DNA of 64,000 nucleotides from Anodontia alba (GCA_964016985.1 OZ024827.1:74100953-74164952); one strand, 5' to 3'. Shown: positions 10,663 to 22,197, counted from the first letter of the stretch. Numbers and translations are program-made. Notes: generated by a model from the letters alone, not told the origin.

Positions 10663-10770
10663 ACCAGCTAGCATTCTTCATAAAACTATAGCGGACCGTT
10701 ATCGGCCCGTCAGCTACCCTGACGGGCCGATAACGACCCGCTTTAGATTTATAAAGAATGCCAGCTTGGT
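10663..10770. repeat. Family M palindrome, copy 1
   Basis: Starts CCAGCTAGCATTCTTCATAA and meets at CGGCCCGTCAGCTACCCTGA. Arms of about 50 bases with few mismatches. Confidence 0.75.
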
Positions 10771-10930
10771 CGGTGTGTATTTCAGTAGTACCCAATAATT
10801 CTGTACGCGGTCAGTGAATGCCCTAACAGACTACGCGGATACTGAGAGCATTTTTCATCAGTAATGTCTACAGCTTTCCAACCCAGCGAATGCCCCGGAT
10901 ACGAAAGCTAATGATGGTTTTTCATGGCAT

Positions 10931-10961
<31 letters not shown>
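10931..10961. repeat. CA microsatellite
   Basis: About 14 CA units after CATACAT. Confidence 0.9.
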
Positions 10962-11023
10962 AAACACTTGTCTATCAAACTTGCAAATAAAGGATATATT
11001 TTTTCGATCGGAAAGTACTGATT

Positions 11024-11120
11024 TGTTTTTCTTATTTCTCCACGAAAGAAGGTACTCATTCGAAATATCTCGCCGAGGTGCTTCTAATGAGTACCTACAT
11101 GTTTTCGCGTAGAAATTAAA
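11024..11120. repeat. Family L hairpin
   Basis: TTCTTATTTCTCCACGAAAG and GTACTCATTCGAAATATCTC are mirrored by GAGGTGCTTCTAATGAGTAC, a diverged left arm. Confidence 0.55.
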
Positions 11121-11800
11121 AAAAAAAACTATTAAAGACACCTTTACACTATAACGAATTGAGGTAACGTACCGTGAACGAATGGACAAAATTTGACAAA
11201 GCTCGAACACGCACAAATACGCACAAAAAAAAACCCGACGAATGAGTTCATCGGGGCTAAACATAACGAACTGAAAACGAATTTGAAACGACACCAGAAC
11301 GAGTTCATAACGTATGAGTAACTACATATTAACGTACCAGAGTGAATTCGAAACGAATATCAACGGTCTCTCAACGTGTTGTGCGTGCTCTCTGCGTGCG
11401 CTCTGCGTATAGTGTGCATATTGGAACCGATTATGTGACATGCAGGTATATAAACCATTTGCTTCACTTCGACAGTTGTTGTTGTTATGCGGATTTTTAA
11501 CGCTACCAGGTACCCGAGGCACATAGAGGCAGCGGCGATTGTTATGTACACGTATTTGTACAGCCTTGCTTTCGTGGATCACCCATGCACACTTAGTGCC
11601 GCTGTCTGTCACTATAAGGGAAAAAAATAGTCACTGGAGACTGGAGCTTGTCTATTGTCCTTGTTGCCTGTTAAGATTTTGACTCATACACCGTTAATGA
11701 TATTAATCCTATCAAATTTCTTAAAGTCATAAACCATTTTTATGCATTAACTGTAATGTGTTTTAATCAAGTATAAAGATTTAATATGATTACAAGACAT
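11121..11800. other. No gene or clear element
   Basis: Repeated AACGAATT/AACGAAC phrases at 11150-11360 suggest a very degenerate minisatellite. A family E end fragment (TAGTCACTGGAGACTGGAGC) lies at 11629-11648. Nothing coding is supported. Confidence 0.4.
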
Positions 11801-11809
11801 TACTAATAT

Positions 11810-12052
11810 GGCCGCGTCAAGCGAAAAAGTGCCTTCAAATATGCGATAAAATGCGCAGTCGGATCACCTTGCGCATGCGTAAAGTATCATCCGGGCGTTT
11901 TCTCTCTCCATTCATATCTTCTGTAATATCCAATTATCCAATTATTCTGTTAGCGGACAATGAAGGGCCGGATCAGACTGCGCTGATGCGCAGTCTGATC
12001 CGGCCCTTCATTGTCCGCATATGCCCGAAGACACGTTTCGCATGACAAGGCC
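11810..12052. mobile_element. Family H element, copy 1
   Basis: The ends GGCCGCGTCAAGCGAAAAAG and TTTCGCATGACAAGGCC are inverted. Inside is a perfect hairpin at 11953-12018 with 31-base arms (GCGGACAATGAAGGGCCGGA...). Confidence 0.75.
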
Positions 12053-12427
12053 CAATAATACTTAATCGGGAGCTTAATCGGGAGTCAAGACTAAACAGTA
12101 ATCTGGTATACATATCAGCTTTGCAACGACCGTTCCTTGTCAGAAATTTTCTGTTAGGAAGCTTCTTACACTCTACATAATCTTTCTTAGGGACCGACCT
12201 TTTGATTTTTATGGGGCGGGTGGTGGTGTGGGTGGTGGGGGATGTTTTCCGAACTTTAATATTTTTTTGCTGTTGTTTTTTCTTTCGCGCGACGCGAGTC
12301 TGTCTTTTAAGTCTCGTTTTTACAAAGCGTAAAATAGTATTTGCCCTGGTCCTGGCTATGCTTTTCTGGCAAAAGAAGGTCCTGGATTTTTTTCTCAAAA
12401 AATCTCCCCCATCCCACATCCCGGTCA
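12053..12427. other. No supported feature
   Basis: Contains a GTGGTGGTGTGGGTGGTGGG stretch near 12222 and T-rich sequence. The long - strand open frame here is low-complexity and has no family features. Confidence 0.4.
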
Positions 12428-12640
12428 AAAAGCGTACCGTCGGACATGTGTGCCCAGCGAAGATTTAGATCAGAGTGTGCATTCTGACCTGACTCTTCAC
12501 TGGATGTATTTATGCATTCTATGCTTTTGCAGGCTGATGATCGCCTTCGTTAAACGGATCCAGGAGAATAAATTGATGCCCACAGAAGGTCATGCATGAC
12601 TGATCAGACTGCGTCCATGTGCAGGCCGATAAGCAAAAAC
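12428..12640. repeat. Diverged family G element
   Basis: AAAAAGCGTACCGTCGGACA, TGTGCCCAGCGAAGATTTAG and TTCACTGGATGTATTTATGC match the left half of the 22517 copy. The right half is degraded. Confidence 0.5.
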
Positions 12641-13262
12641 TAACAGAGGTCAGGAAGCATAAAATTCTAGTTAAATGGCATCTCGTAAATAACTGAGGAG
12701 ACTGACCCAAACGTGGGAGGCTTTGTCTGTCAACGTTTTATTTTAATGCATATCCATCAGTCGGACTGCTTGACATGATATTATTCTTAAAGGAAAAGGC
12801 AATGTTTGTATTCAACGAATGTGAAAAGAAAAAAAACTAAGATCCACGCAATTTATGCAAAACTGGCTGATAAATATACATATGCTTGAAATTTTCAAAA
12901 TTGCTTAAATGGGCGCTGCCATTTTGAATATTTAATGAGGCGTTGGCAAATCCTAAATGAACTAGTAACGGTGTTTTCAGAGAAAACAGATGCCCTTTAC
13001 CGTGCACTTTTAGTTTTTCTACTCCTGTGCCTTTGAAAAAGTAGGTCAAGGTCACCAAATTTAAATAAATTCTTTGTTATGTCACAGTTATATATCTATG
13101 AAAATTTGGGAATCCAACCACTGATTCACAAAATATTGTGCAGACAAGAAAGTGTGACGCCGACGCTGTACATTGTTTGACATCCTGGTTGATTTTTTGA
13201 TTGCCATCCCTATATTGAATACTGGATATGTCCAAATTCAAAGATGGACGAGTCCATTTCAG
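12641..13262. other. No supported feature
   Basis: AT-rich, without recognised repeats or coding signals. AAATTTAAATAAATTC near 13058 is simple. Confidence 0.4.
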
Positions 13263-13541
13263 CATTACGAAAACACGCCTATTCAAATATATTGAGAATT
13301 TTACCACCAAAAAATGAAAACTTTTAGATGCAAACATTCTGGAAGTTTTCATATTTCTGCTCTAATTATAGATTGTGGTACTCGTTAGAACCGCCTCGAC
13401 GAGGCGGTTCTAACGAGTACCCACAATCTATATTTTTGAGCAGAAATAAGAAAATTAATGTATACCCCTGTAAACCCCAGTTTTACTGTATAAAAGTGGG
13501 GTTTAAGGGGGTCAAAACTATATAGGCGTGTTTTCGTGATG
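13263..13541. mobile_element. Family A hairpin MITE, copy 3
   Basis: CATTACGAAAACACGCCTAT to ATAGGCGTGTTTTCGTGATG. The palindrome GAACCGCCTCGACGAGGCGG is intact. Confidence 0.85.
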
Positions 13542-14050
13542 GACACTCAAGGTCTGCAGGACCGAAAGAGGTTAAATCAGAACAATACATGTGTAGTGTC
13601 AAAACCAGATAGCCTGAGATGATACTTTGTCCACTGTGGCGTTAAAAGGATGCTTTCACCAAATAAATTGAAATAGTTGATAGTATCTGACTTCAGAGAC
13701 ATCGCTAGTAAATGATATATGGTTTCATGCGCACGAGATATGACCCTAATAAAAGGACAAGATAAGTTTCAGCTGGTGGCAACCCTAAATTAGTCATATT
13801 TCGTATATTACCCTAAGTATGGGGGCACCTTAAGGCCTTACTATATAAAAGAGCCGGTGCTAGGGACGTATGCAGCCTCGCAAACGTCAGCGCTGTATAT
13901 GAAGAGACTTAATAAAACCGAGTCTCAATTTTCGTTCTATTGTGCGTTCTTTGTTTCCAAAATGCCACCTTTTAGATTTTTATAGTCCTAAAATTTGAAC
14001 GGGAATATCTGACTAGTCAGCTGTTGATGCGTCTAAAACCTTCCGGGTGA
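13542..14050. other. No supported feature
   Basis: No recognised family. A weak LINE-like or unique stretch cannot be distinguished by eye. Confidence 0.3.
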
Positions 14051-14052
14051 GT

Positions 14053-14117
14053 GACAAACAGTGTAGACCCTGATCACACGCCGCTTTGCGGCGTCTGATC
14101 TGGGTCTACATTGTTTG
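14053..14117. repeat. F hairpin
   Basis: CAAACAGTGTAGACCCTGAT with a CGCCGCTTTGCGGCG tip, mirrored by ATCTGGGTCTACATTGTTTG. Confidence 0.75.
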
Positions 14118-14584
14118 CTCAGGCCTTTGCTTGAATACACAAACGTGGAATCAATACAATATGGATAACGGGCTATATCCATAGTGAGACGATCTCTTTA
14201 AGTGATAATATAATTATAATACCGAGAACTTGTTTATTTGTGCCGACATGTTTATTTAAATAAAGCCACGACGCTTTCCTTTCATTTGGACAGCAGATGT
14301 GACAGTTGAACATATGTCGCATAAAAATCTCAAGCGCAAAACGAACATGGGCCTTTCACACAGAAACTGACCTTATTACATAATACACATGCGTGGGCTC
14401 GGGTTAGACCACGCACATGCGCAGCCCGATCAGGTCTGCGCTGATTGCTTATATAACGATCTCCACTATTCTATAACTGGATAAACATCAGGTCACGTGG
14501 CAGTGCAAGCTGATCTGGGTCTAAGCTGTTAGCATATTACGCAATGTCAGCTTCTGATTGGGAGGAGTCAGTCGTGACAATAAT

Positions 14585-14792
14585 TTAACGCTTAGCATGC
14601 TGGGTAAAATTTTCAGCAAACAACATTTTGAAATATTTTTCTTACTTTCCCCCCAAAAAATAGCATTTGACATTTCATGCAAATTGTTTCCTGAGGAGAC
14701 AGTTTGCATGAAATGTTAAATCCTATCTTCTAGGTTATAAGAAACAAATAATCAGTTTGTCGTCTGCTGACTTTGCACATGCAAAGTATTAA
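14585..14792. mobile_element. Family I TTAA-bounded hairpin MITE
   Basis: TTAACGCTTAGCATGCTGGG at the left and TTAA at the right. Core TTTCATGCAAATTGTTTCC is mirrored about CTGAGGAG. Confidence 0.8.
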
Positions 14793-14810
14793 GCATAATA
14801 ATACAGCCAA

Positions 14811-17272
14811 TATTTCCTGTTACATACAAGAGTCTGCCCGGGCCCCGATAAAAAGTACCGGATATTTTTGCAGACTGACACGCAAGAACCGGACCGGACC
14901 CAGAGATAAAGGACTTGAAAGTTACGAACTGTTATACAAGAGCCGGGACCGGTCCCAGAAATAAAATACTTCATGATATTTTACAGACGACAAACAAGAA
15001 TCAGGCCCACAGATAAATGAATCCATGATATTTGCAGACGACATAGGCCCAGAGATAAGGAATCCATGATATTCAGTTACAGACTGTCATACAGGAACCG
15101 GACTCAGAGAAAAAGGATTTCATAGCATTTATAGACTGGCATACTGTAACCATGCCCAGAGAAAAAAGTCTTCTTGGTATTTACAGCCTGTCATACAAGA
15201 ACTAGACCCAGAGATAAAGGACTTCGTAATATTTACAGACTGGCATACTGTATCCAGAGATAAAAAGTTTCTTAGTATTTACAGACTGTCATACAAGAAT
15301 ATACATTTACAATCTTGCATACAAGATCCGGACTCAGACAAAAAGACTTAATAGTAATTTAAGATTGGCATACTGTAACCTTGACCGGAAATACGCGTAA
15401 AAGTTTTTATGATATTAAAGACAAGAATCAGGCCCAGAGACAAATGGACTTCATAGTCCACAGACTGGCATACTCTGACCGTGCCCAGAGATAAAAAATT
15501 TCATGATAGTAACAGACTGTCATACAAGAATGAGGCCAAGATATAAAAGGTTCTCATGTTTTTTACAAACTGTCATACTGTAATCATGTCCTGAGATAAA
15601 GTTTTCATAGAATCTACAGACTGCAGAATAAGAATCGGGCCCAGAGATAAAAGGACTTCATAGTATTTACAGACTTAAGTACTGTAACCATGCCTAGAGG
15701 TAAAAGTATTTTTTACCTATTTACAGACCGCCATAAAAGGCCTAGACATAAATATTCAAGACATTTACAAACTGCCTTAATAGAACCCGGACCCAGAGAT
15801 AAGAACTTCATCAGCAGTATCTACATTTGGTATGATGTAACCAGGCATAAAAATTGAATATATTTACAGACTGCCATAAAGAAAAAGGATCAAGGGATAA
15901 AGGCCTTCATCAGAAGTATTTTTACAGTTGGCATGCTGTAACCAGGCCTAGAAATTTTATTAGATATTTACAGACTGCCATCAAAGACAAGGGCCCAGAG
16001 ATGAAGGCCTTTTATCAGAAGTATTTATAGCTGGCATGCTGTAACCAGGCCTAGAGATAAATATTGAATATATATACAGACTGCCATCAAAGACAAGGAC
16101 CCAGAGATAAAGTTCTTCATCAGAAATATTTACAGTTGGCATGTTGTAACCAGGCCTAGAGATAAATATTGAATATATTTACAGACTGCCATAAAAGAAA
16201 CGGACCCAGAGATAAAGACCTTCATCAGAAGTATTTACAGTTGGCATGCTGTAACCAGGCCTTGAGAAAAGTATTGAATATATTTACAAACTGCCATAAA
16301 ACAACCGAACCCAGAGGTAAAGGCCTTCATCAGTAGTATTTACAGTTGGCGTGCTGTTACAAGGCCTGGAGATAAATATTCAGTATTATTACAGACTGCC
16401 CTTAAAGAATCGGACCCAGAGATAAGGTTCTTCATCAGAAGTATTTACAGTTGGCATACTGTAACCAGGCCTAGAGATATATATTGAATATATTTACAGA
16501 CTGCCATAAAAGACAATGACCCAGAGATAAAGACCTTCATCAGTAGTATTTACAGTTGGTATGCTGTAACCAGGCCTGGAGATAAATAATGAATAAATTT
16601 ACAGACTGCCCTAAAAGAACCGGACCCAGAGATAAAGGCCTTCATCAGTAGTATTTACAGTTGGCATAAAAGTTACCAGGCCTAGAGTTAAATATCCAAT
16701 ATAAAACATATTTACAGACTGTCATAAAAGAACCTGATCCAAAGATAAAGGCTTTTATCAGTAGTATTTACAGTTGGTATAGTGTAACCAGGCCTCGAGA
16801 TTAATATTGAATATATTTACAGACTGCCATAAACAGAACCTGACCCAGAGATGAAGTCCTCTATCAGTAGTATATATAGTTGGCATACTGTAACCAGGTC
16901 TAGAGTTGGTATAGTGTAACCAGGCATTGAGATTAATATTGAATATATTTACAGACTGCCATAAGCAGAACCTGACCCAGAGATAAATGCCGTCATCAGT
17001 AGTATTTACAGTTGGCAGACTGTAACCAGGACTAGAGATAAATATTCAATATATACAGTATATTTACAGACTGTCATAAAAGAACCGGGCCCAGAGATAA
17101 AGGACTTCATCAGTAGTATTTACGGAGTGCCATACTGTCAACAGGCTCAGAGACAAAGTAATACATGGTATTTACAGATACAAGAACTGAGCCCCGTGGT
17201 AAAAAACAAATCCATGGTATTTACAGGCTAGCATATACAGGCGCCGGACCCAGAGGGAAATAAAGGATAAAA
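14811..17272. repeat. Satellite-like array of ~52-bp half-units forming ~105-bp dimers
   Basis: Two half-units alternate. One reads TTTACAGACTGCCATAAAAG with CCCAGAGATAAAGG; the other reads TTTACAGTTGGCATACTGTA with CCAGGCCTAGAG. The phrase TTCATCAG recurs at about 16115, 16221, 16325, 16431, 16535 and 16641, a 104-106 base period. The array holds roughly 23 dimers. Units before 15780 are more diverged. Confidence 0.9.
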
Positions 17273-17466
17273 CGTCACTCATTTCTCGTCTACTAATTTG
17301 TTACAGGTCACCATTTAGTAAATAATCACGAAATTAGCGCATGATTTGTGATATTTTCCTGTATTTGTTTTTAAAAATGAAAAAAAGACCTGACATTACT
17401 TGTGAATTTTCTCATGGAACAGGATTCACGTGAAACGTAGGTTCCTGATTGCTCTGAAGAATGAGT

Positions 17467-17637
17467 CATTACTAAAACACGCCTATTCAAATATACCCAG
17501 GCGGTTCTAACGAGTACCCACATTCTATGTTTTTGATCAGAAATAAGAAAAATAATGTATACCCCTGTAAAGCCCAGTTTTACTATAAAAAAGTGGGGTT
17601 TGAGGGGTTCAAAATTATATAGGCATGTTTTCGCGAT
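17467..17637. mobile_element. Family A MITE, internally deleted
   Basis: CATTACTAAAACACGCCTAT, then a jump straight to AGGCGGTTCTAACGAGTACC. The left arm is lost up to the hairpin tip; the right arm is complete to ATAGGCATGTTTTCGCGAT. Confidence 0.8.
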
Positions 17638-17924
17638 AAAAATATTAATTTGTCACCTGCTAACGTTTAAATGTAGTGCTGTAAGGGCTGATAATATTCG
17701 TATGCTAATTGATAAATCAAACCCATCGGACAGATTCGTTAGAATGAATGTAAGTAAATTGACATTAGAGCTAAAGATCAATTATTGGATAAATAAACTA
17801 ACCTTTAATATTGAATACATAACCGGTACCTTTGGCTTAGTTATTGTATGGTAGAGGAGCCATAAAATTAAATTTATTAAAAGAGGATCAAATTACCTTT
17901 TAAATTAGTGGATAATATTAATCC

Positions 17925-18230
17925 CCACGCTTTAGTGATGTGGATATTTGAACGCCTCCGTCCATCCGTCCGTCCGTCACGCTATCTCCTTCTAAACCAC
18001 AGTACGGTATTTAACCAAACTTGCGACATGACTTCCCCGCGTGGTAAGGGTGTGCAAGTGCAACATTATTTTTCCACCTGTCTCTCCTCCTTAACCACTT
18101 CGTGGAATTTGACCAAACTTGCTTTATGACCCCCACGTAGTAAAAGTGTGCGAGCAACATTATTTTTCCGTCCGTCCGTCCATCCGTCTGTCATGCAGTC
18201 ACGTCGAGCATGGGGATTTTGCAATAGCGT
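17925..18230. repeat. GTCC-rich repeat, two ~120-bp units
   Basis: CCGTCCATCCGTCCGTCCGT, AACCACAGTACGG and ACCAAACTTGCGACATGACT, then the second unit AACCACTTCGTGG and ACCAAACTTGCTTTATGACC, and again CCGTCCGTCCGTCCATCCG. This style is common in bivalve genomes. Confidence 0.6.
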
Positions 18231-18249
18231 GCCCTGGACTGTGCAATCT

Positions 18250-18345
18250 AGTTTTTTTTTTTGTTTTTTTTTTTTTTCCTTATTTTTCGAGAAAACAGAC
18301 TTTGCCATTTCATGCAAATTCTCTTCTAAGCTCAGCGAAACGGGC
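18250..18345. repeat. Family I left-arm fragment
   Basis: T tract, TTATTTTTCGAGAAAACAGA and CATTTCATGCAAATTCTCTT; no right arm. Confidence 0.45.
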
Positions 18346-18653
18346 TCTTCAAGTATATAAACACCTTCAGCTCAGCCTGAGCTTCCACACAGTCTGATTA
18401 GTCATACAGATTGCATTTCGTAGGTTCTCCTCGAACAGTGTCAGACAGGGGATTCAGAAGCGGTTCGAGGTTCGTAGGGTTCAGCTGAACCCGAGTTTGA
18501 CTCAAAATTTCATTCTCACCGTAAATTTTGGATATATCTGATAAATTTGGGATACCGTATTTACCCTAAATATTCATATTCCTTACATTTTACCTTATAC
18601 TTCTCTTTAATAAGTCCAGTTTACTTCCTATGGATGTGTGTAAAATTGCTGGA

Positions 18654-18968
18654 CATTACGAAAACACGCCTATTCAAATATATTGAAACTTTCACCACCC
18701 AAAAAAAATGAAAATTTGCAGATAAAAAATTCTGGTATTTTTCATATTTCTGCTCAAAAACATAGATTGTGGGTACTCGTTAGAACCGTCTCGCTGGCTC
18801 AAAAACATAGATTGTGGGTACTCGTTAGAACCGCCTCAGCGAGGCGGTTCTAACGAGTACCAACAATCTCTGTTTTTGAACAGAAATAAGCAAAATAATG
18901 TCTACCCCGGTACTATATACAAGTGGCGTTTAAGGGGGTCCAAATTATATAGGCATGTTTTTGTGATG
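18654..18968. mobile_element. Family A MITE with duplicated left half-arm
   Basis: CATTACGAAAACACGCCTAT to ATAGGCATGTTTTTGTGATG. The segment CTCAAAAACATAGATTGTGG through GTTAGAACCG occurs twice before the hairpin tip. Confidence 0.85.
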
Positions 18969-18973
18969 ATGAG

Positions 18974-19039
18974 TGGCAAACAGTGTTGGCCCAGATCAGA
19001 CGCCGCAGATCGCGGCCTCTGATCTGGGACTACACTGTT
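18974..19039. repeat. F hairpin with V-type outer arm
   Basis: GGCAAACAGTGTTGGCCCAG is mirrored by CTGGGACTACACTGTTTGC. GGGCCTTTCTGTCCGAATAC follows, the outer arm of other F copies. Confidence 0.75.
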
Positions 19040-19196
19040 TGCTCGGGCCTTTCTGTCCGAATACGTAGAGTAAATTCGGGTAATTTGATGAAATCGAACC
19101 CCTCAGAAATTATTCTGGATCCGCCCCTGGTGTCAGATCTTCATCCGGACCTGTGCAGAGAACAGCACAGATCTCAGATCAGATGTGTGATCGACA

Positions 19197-19412
19197 GACT
19201 GGCTCCATTCTCCAGTGACTTAATGTTTACTCTTATAATCCTGTTTGATGATCCACTGAAATAAAACCAGAGTAATACAATGACTGTTCACTGGTGACAA
19301 GTGACCAGCCTCTATAATCATGATATTGCATTGTTCTTATTTTTAGGGGATGTATCAAACAGGTTAATAAGAATAAATAGTCACTAGAGACTGGAGCCAG
19401 TCTAGAAATTGG
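19197..19412. mobile_element. Family E element, copy 1
   Basis: AGACTGGCTCCATTCTCCAG to CTAGAGACTGGAGCCAGTCT. The central palindrome AAGTGACCAGCC is only partly kept. Confidence 0.7.
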
Positions 19413-19659
19413 AACTGCGCTGTTCGCATGTGAACGAAGACATTTTCTTTTGACACTGTCCAATATCCCTTCGTCCCATTGTCCATGAACTTGTCCTGTA
19501 TGACATTAATTGAGCTACGGGGCAACGGTAAGACTTTTACAGCCTTAGTTTCAATTGTTAAAGAAATGAAGATTTAATTTAATAGTCTCTTAATTGGAAA
19601 CATCGGACAACAACTATTTTGGCCTTTTCAGTCGCTGAAGGGTTTTAAAGCCTTTAAAA

Positions 19660-19855
19660 TTTTGCGGGATTAGTCATGTACATAAGCCCTCCATTACAGT
19701 ACCTTGCACACCTAACCCCCCCCCCCCCCACCCCAACCTCCACCCCGCACACAAACACATACACACACACACACACTTTTGCGGGATTAGTCATGTACAT
19801 AAGCCTTCCATTACAGTACCTTGCACACCTACCCCCCCCCCCCAACCTCCACCCG

Positions 19856-19895
<40 letters not shown>

Positions 19896-19907
19896 CACAC
19901 ACACACA
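19660..19907. repeat. Duplicated C-tract/CA microsatellite block
   Basis: TTTTGCGGGATTAGTCATGT, AAGCCCTCCATTACAGTACC, a poly-C run and a CA run occur twice in tandem (19660 and 19778), about 118 bases apart. Confidence 0.85.
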
Positions 19908-19934
19908 ACCTCTCCGGCAGCAATGAGCACATTT

Positions 19935-20434
19935 CGCACCTTCTACTGGTTCAAGAAGGGCAGCTGTTAGCAGCTGGCGAAGGTATGTGCATAAAATACA
20001 GTCGACTCTCGTTGTCTCAAAGTACAAGGGACCCTCTGAAATACTTCGAGATATTCGTACATCGCCATATCAGATTTGCAGAATTGTGGAAAAAATAAAT
20101 CGAACAACTACACTTATCGAATAAAGATTTAATTTGACTCCTGAAGTCAGAAATATATTGAAAATTTTATGGAAAAGTGGAGCAAATTTCTCATCTTTTC
20201 AACAAATATTTTATAACCTATTGATAAATCTTCATGTTTAAACAGGGACCATATTATTTTCGCTTCGAGATAAGCGGTTATTCCAGATAAACGACGTCGA
20301 TATAATGAGTCAACTATACTGATCAACCACTCAGAGGATTAAACATATCCAGGAAAGTGTGAGTAGGTTAAAATAACGGCTCGACATGACCTTAACGGTG
20401 TTGACTGGGCCTTAAAACTCAAAATCAAACAAAC

Positions 20435-20438
<4 letters not shown>
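19935..20438 (+). mobile_element. Old SINE interrupted by a family Q element
   Basis: GGTTCAAGAAGGGCAGCTGT (19949) is SINE body. After the Q element it resumes with CCACTCAGAGGATTAAACAT and GGCTCGACATGACCTTAACG (20325-20438). Confidence 0.65.
19999..20316. mobile_element. Family Q hairpin MITE, copy 1
   Basis: CAGTCGACTCTCGTTGTCTC, then CAGATTTGCAGAATTGTGGA, ending near GAGTCAACT. TA on both sides (19997-19998, 20317-20318). Confidence 0.75.
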
Positions 20439-20479
<41 letters not shown>

Positions 20480-21113
20480 GGGGTGGCAACCGCTCAGCCA
20501 TGCCGCCGCATCTGCGCAACACGAGTGTTGGACAGGCAGACCGACAGACAGACAGACAGAAAACAGACAGACAGACAGACAGACAGACAGCTATTAAATA
20601 GGATGATCAGACTGGTCTAGGCATTTCCTATTTCCATGGGTTTTATTCATGATACTGCCCATTTCCCACACTAAGTTTGTTCAGATATGTGAAGTATGCA
20701 TTTGAATATGTTAGTTCAAAAGATAAAGTACCTTCACTTATGTGCAGCCCATATCATTGTGCGTGTTGTGTGTACCGACAAAAAATATTGCGATTATCCG
20801 AATTTTCAGTTAACTCTTATTATTATAATTAGGGATCTAGTTTATACTTGTGCTAAAAATGTTGTAGGTTTCATTGCAACATGTTTTCACACAGGTAAAA
20901 TCTATTTTAAGGAGAATCGATACATTTTCAGGGGATGAAACCCTGTCAAAATTGTGCCCCCCCCCCCCCCCCACCCACGACCCCACCCCTTCTGAAAGGG
21001 TCTACTCTGAATTTGCTGAAATTCTATCCTTTTAGAGTAGACCCCTTTTCAGGAGGGACTTCCAGTGTACCAAGTCTGTCCAGCCCACTTAAATCAGGTT
21101 TTTAATCTTTTCA
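20436..21113. repeat. Local duplication, copy 1 (empty site)
   Basis: A GA run, CAACCGCTCAGCCATGCCGC, a GACA run and CATGATACTGCCCATTTCCC. Then TGTGTGTACCGACAAAAAAT and a J element to CAAGTCTGTCCAGCCCACTT. Matches 24226-25396. Confidence 0.8.
20917..21063. repeat. Family J element
   Basis: AATCGATACATTTTCAGGGG, a C tract and GGTCTACTCTGAATTTGCTG, mirrored by CCTTTTAGAGTAGACC. Confidence 0.6.
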
Positions 21114-21222
21114 GCCCTGCAAACAAATACTAATACTTTTGCAAAGCCGGCAAAGGCACGGTCAGCCCACATAGAATAACCTGTTGCTTTATTTAAACTA
21201 AGTGTTCGGACAGACAGGCCTA

Positions 21223-21288
21223 CAAATAGTGTAGAACCGGATCAGAGGACGCAGAATGTGTCTGATCACGGTGTGTACACTGTTTGCC
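21223..21288. repeat. F hairpin
   Basis: CAAATAGTGTAGAACCGGAT, mirrored by GTACACTGTTTGCC; preceded by CGGACAGACAGGCC. Confidence 0.6.
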
Positions 21289-21323
21289 ACCCCGGCAGCC
21301 ATTATTTTTTGACAATTCAAAAG

Positions 21324-21605
21324 CATCACGAAAAAAACGCCAATATAATATTGACCCCCTTAAACCCCACTTTTATATAGTAAAACTGGGGTGTACATGG
21401 GTATGCATTATTTCTCTTATTTCTGTTCAAAAAAAATAGATTGTGGGTACTCGTTAGAACCGCCTCGGCGAGGCGGTTCTAATGAGTACCCACAATCTAT
21501 GTTTTGAGCTGAAATATGAAAAATATCAGATTTATTTTATCTGAAAATTTTATGTTTTTGGAGGTAAAATTTTCTATAGATTTGAATAGGCGTGTTTTTG
21601 TAATG
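21324..21605. mobile_element. Family A hairpin MITE
   Basis: CATCACGAAAAAAACGCCAA at the left, AATAGGCGTGTTTTTGTAATG-type right end, intact GAACCGCCTCGGCGAGGCGG tip. Confidence 0.85.
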
Positions 21606-21745
21606 GTAGTAAAATAGACAAGTTCAAATTTTAAGACTGCTGTGATAAGGAACTAAGCTATCCGAAAATTTATGGCAAATACGGTCTACGGTATTTTGTA
21701 GATATTTCTGTGCCTCGCATCAAAATTGATAAAATAACATAATAT

Positions 21746-22191
21746 AAGCCAGCGTACGACAAAACCTACATTAAGACTTGTGCGACCAGCGAAGACAGAT
21801 CAGCCTGCGTATCCGCGCAGTCTGGTCAGAGTCTACGCTGATCGCATGTGCCTTCTACAGCCTCCGGGCTAACCAAAGAAGGATAAACTAGAACCCGTGT
21901 CATACTGGGTGGATGTACATGCTGATCTGAATCTATCCTGGTTATACAGGTCTTATTGTAGGTTTTGTCTAGACTGGCTCCAGTCTCCAGTGACTAAATA
22001 TGTTTTTCTTATAATCTGTTTAATAATCTGCTAAAATTAAACCAAAGCAATATCATGACTATAGAGGCTGGTCACTATAGTGACCAGCCTTTATAGTCAT
22101 GATATTTTGTGGTTTTATTTTAGTGGATTATGAGAGAAATATTTAGTCACTGAAGACTGGAGTCAGTCTTGGTTTTGTCGAGCACTGGCTC
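21746..22191. repeat. Family G element interrupted by family E
   Basis: AAGCCAGCGTACGACAAAACC to TTTTGTCGAGCACTGGCTC. The E element sits near the right end. Confidence 0.7.
21970..22170. mobile_element. Family E element, copy 2, with 9-bp duplication
   Basis: TAGACTGGCTCCAGTCTCCA to GACTGGAGTCAGTCTT. The central palindrome is GGTCACTATAGTGACC. GGTTTTGTC is on both sides (21961-21969, 22171-22179). Confidence 0.85.
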
Positions 22192-22197
22192 ATATCT

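Noticed and set aside
11973..12428. 151-codon open frame, - strand
   Set aside because: Low-complexity lysine/arginine-rich peptide that runs through a family H element and a GTGG-rich tract; no domain recognised and no splice context.
14811..17272. CRISPR-like regular repeats
   Set aside because: Units are contiguous and diverged, without unique spacers; the context is eukaryotic.
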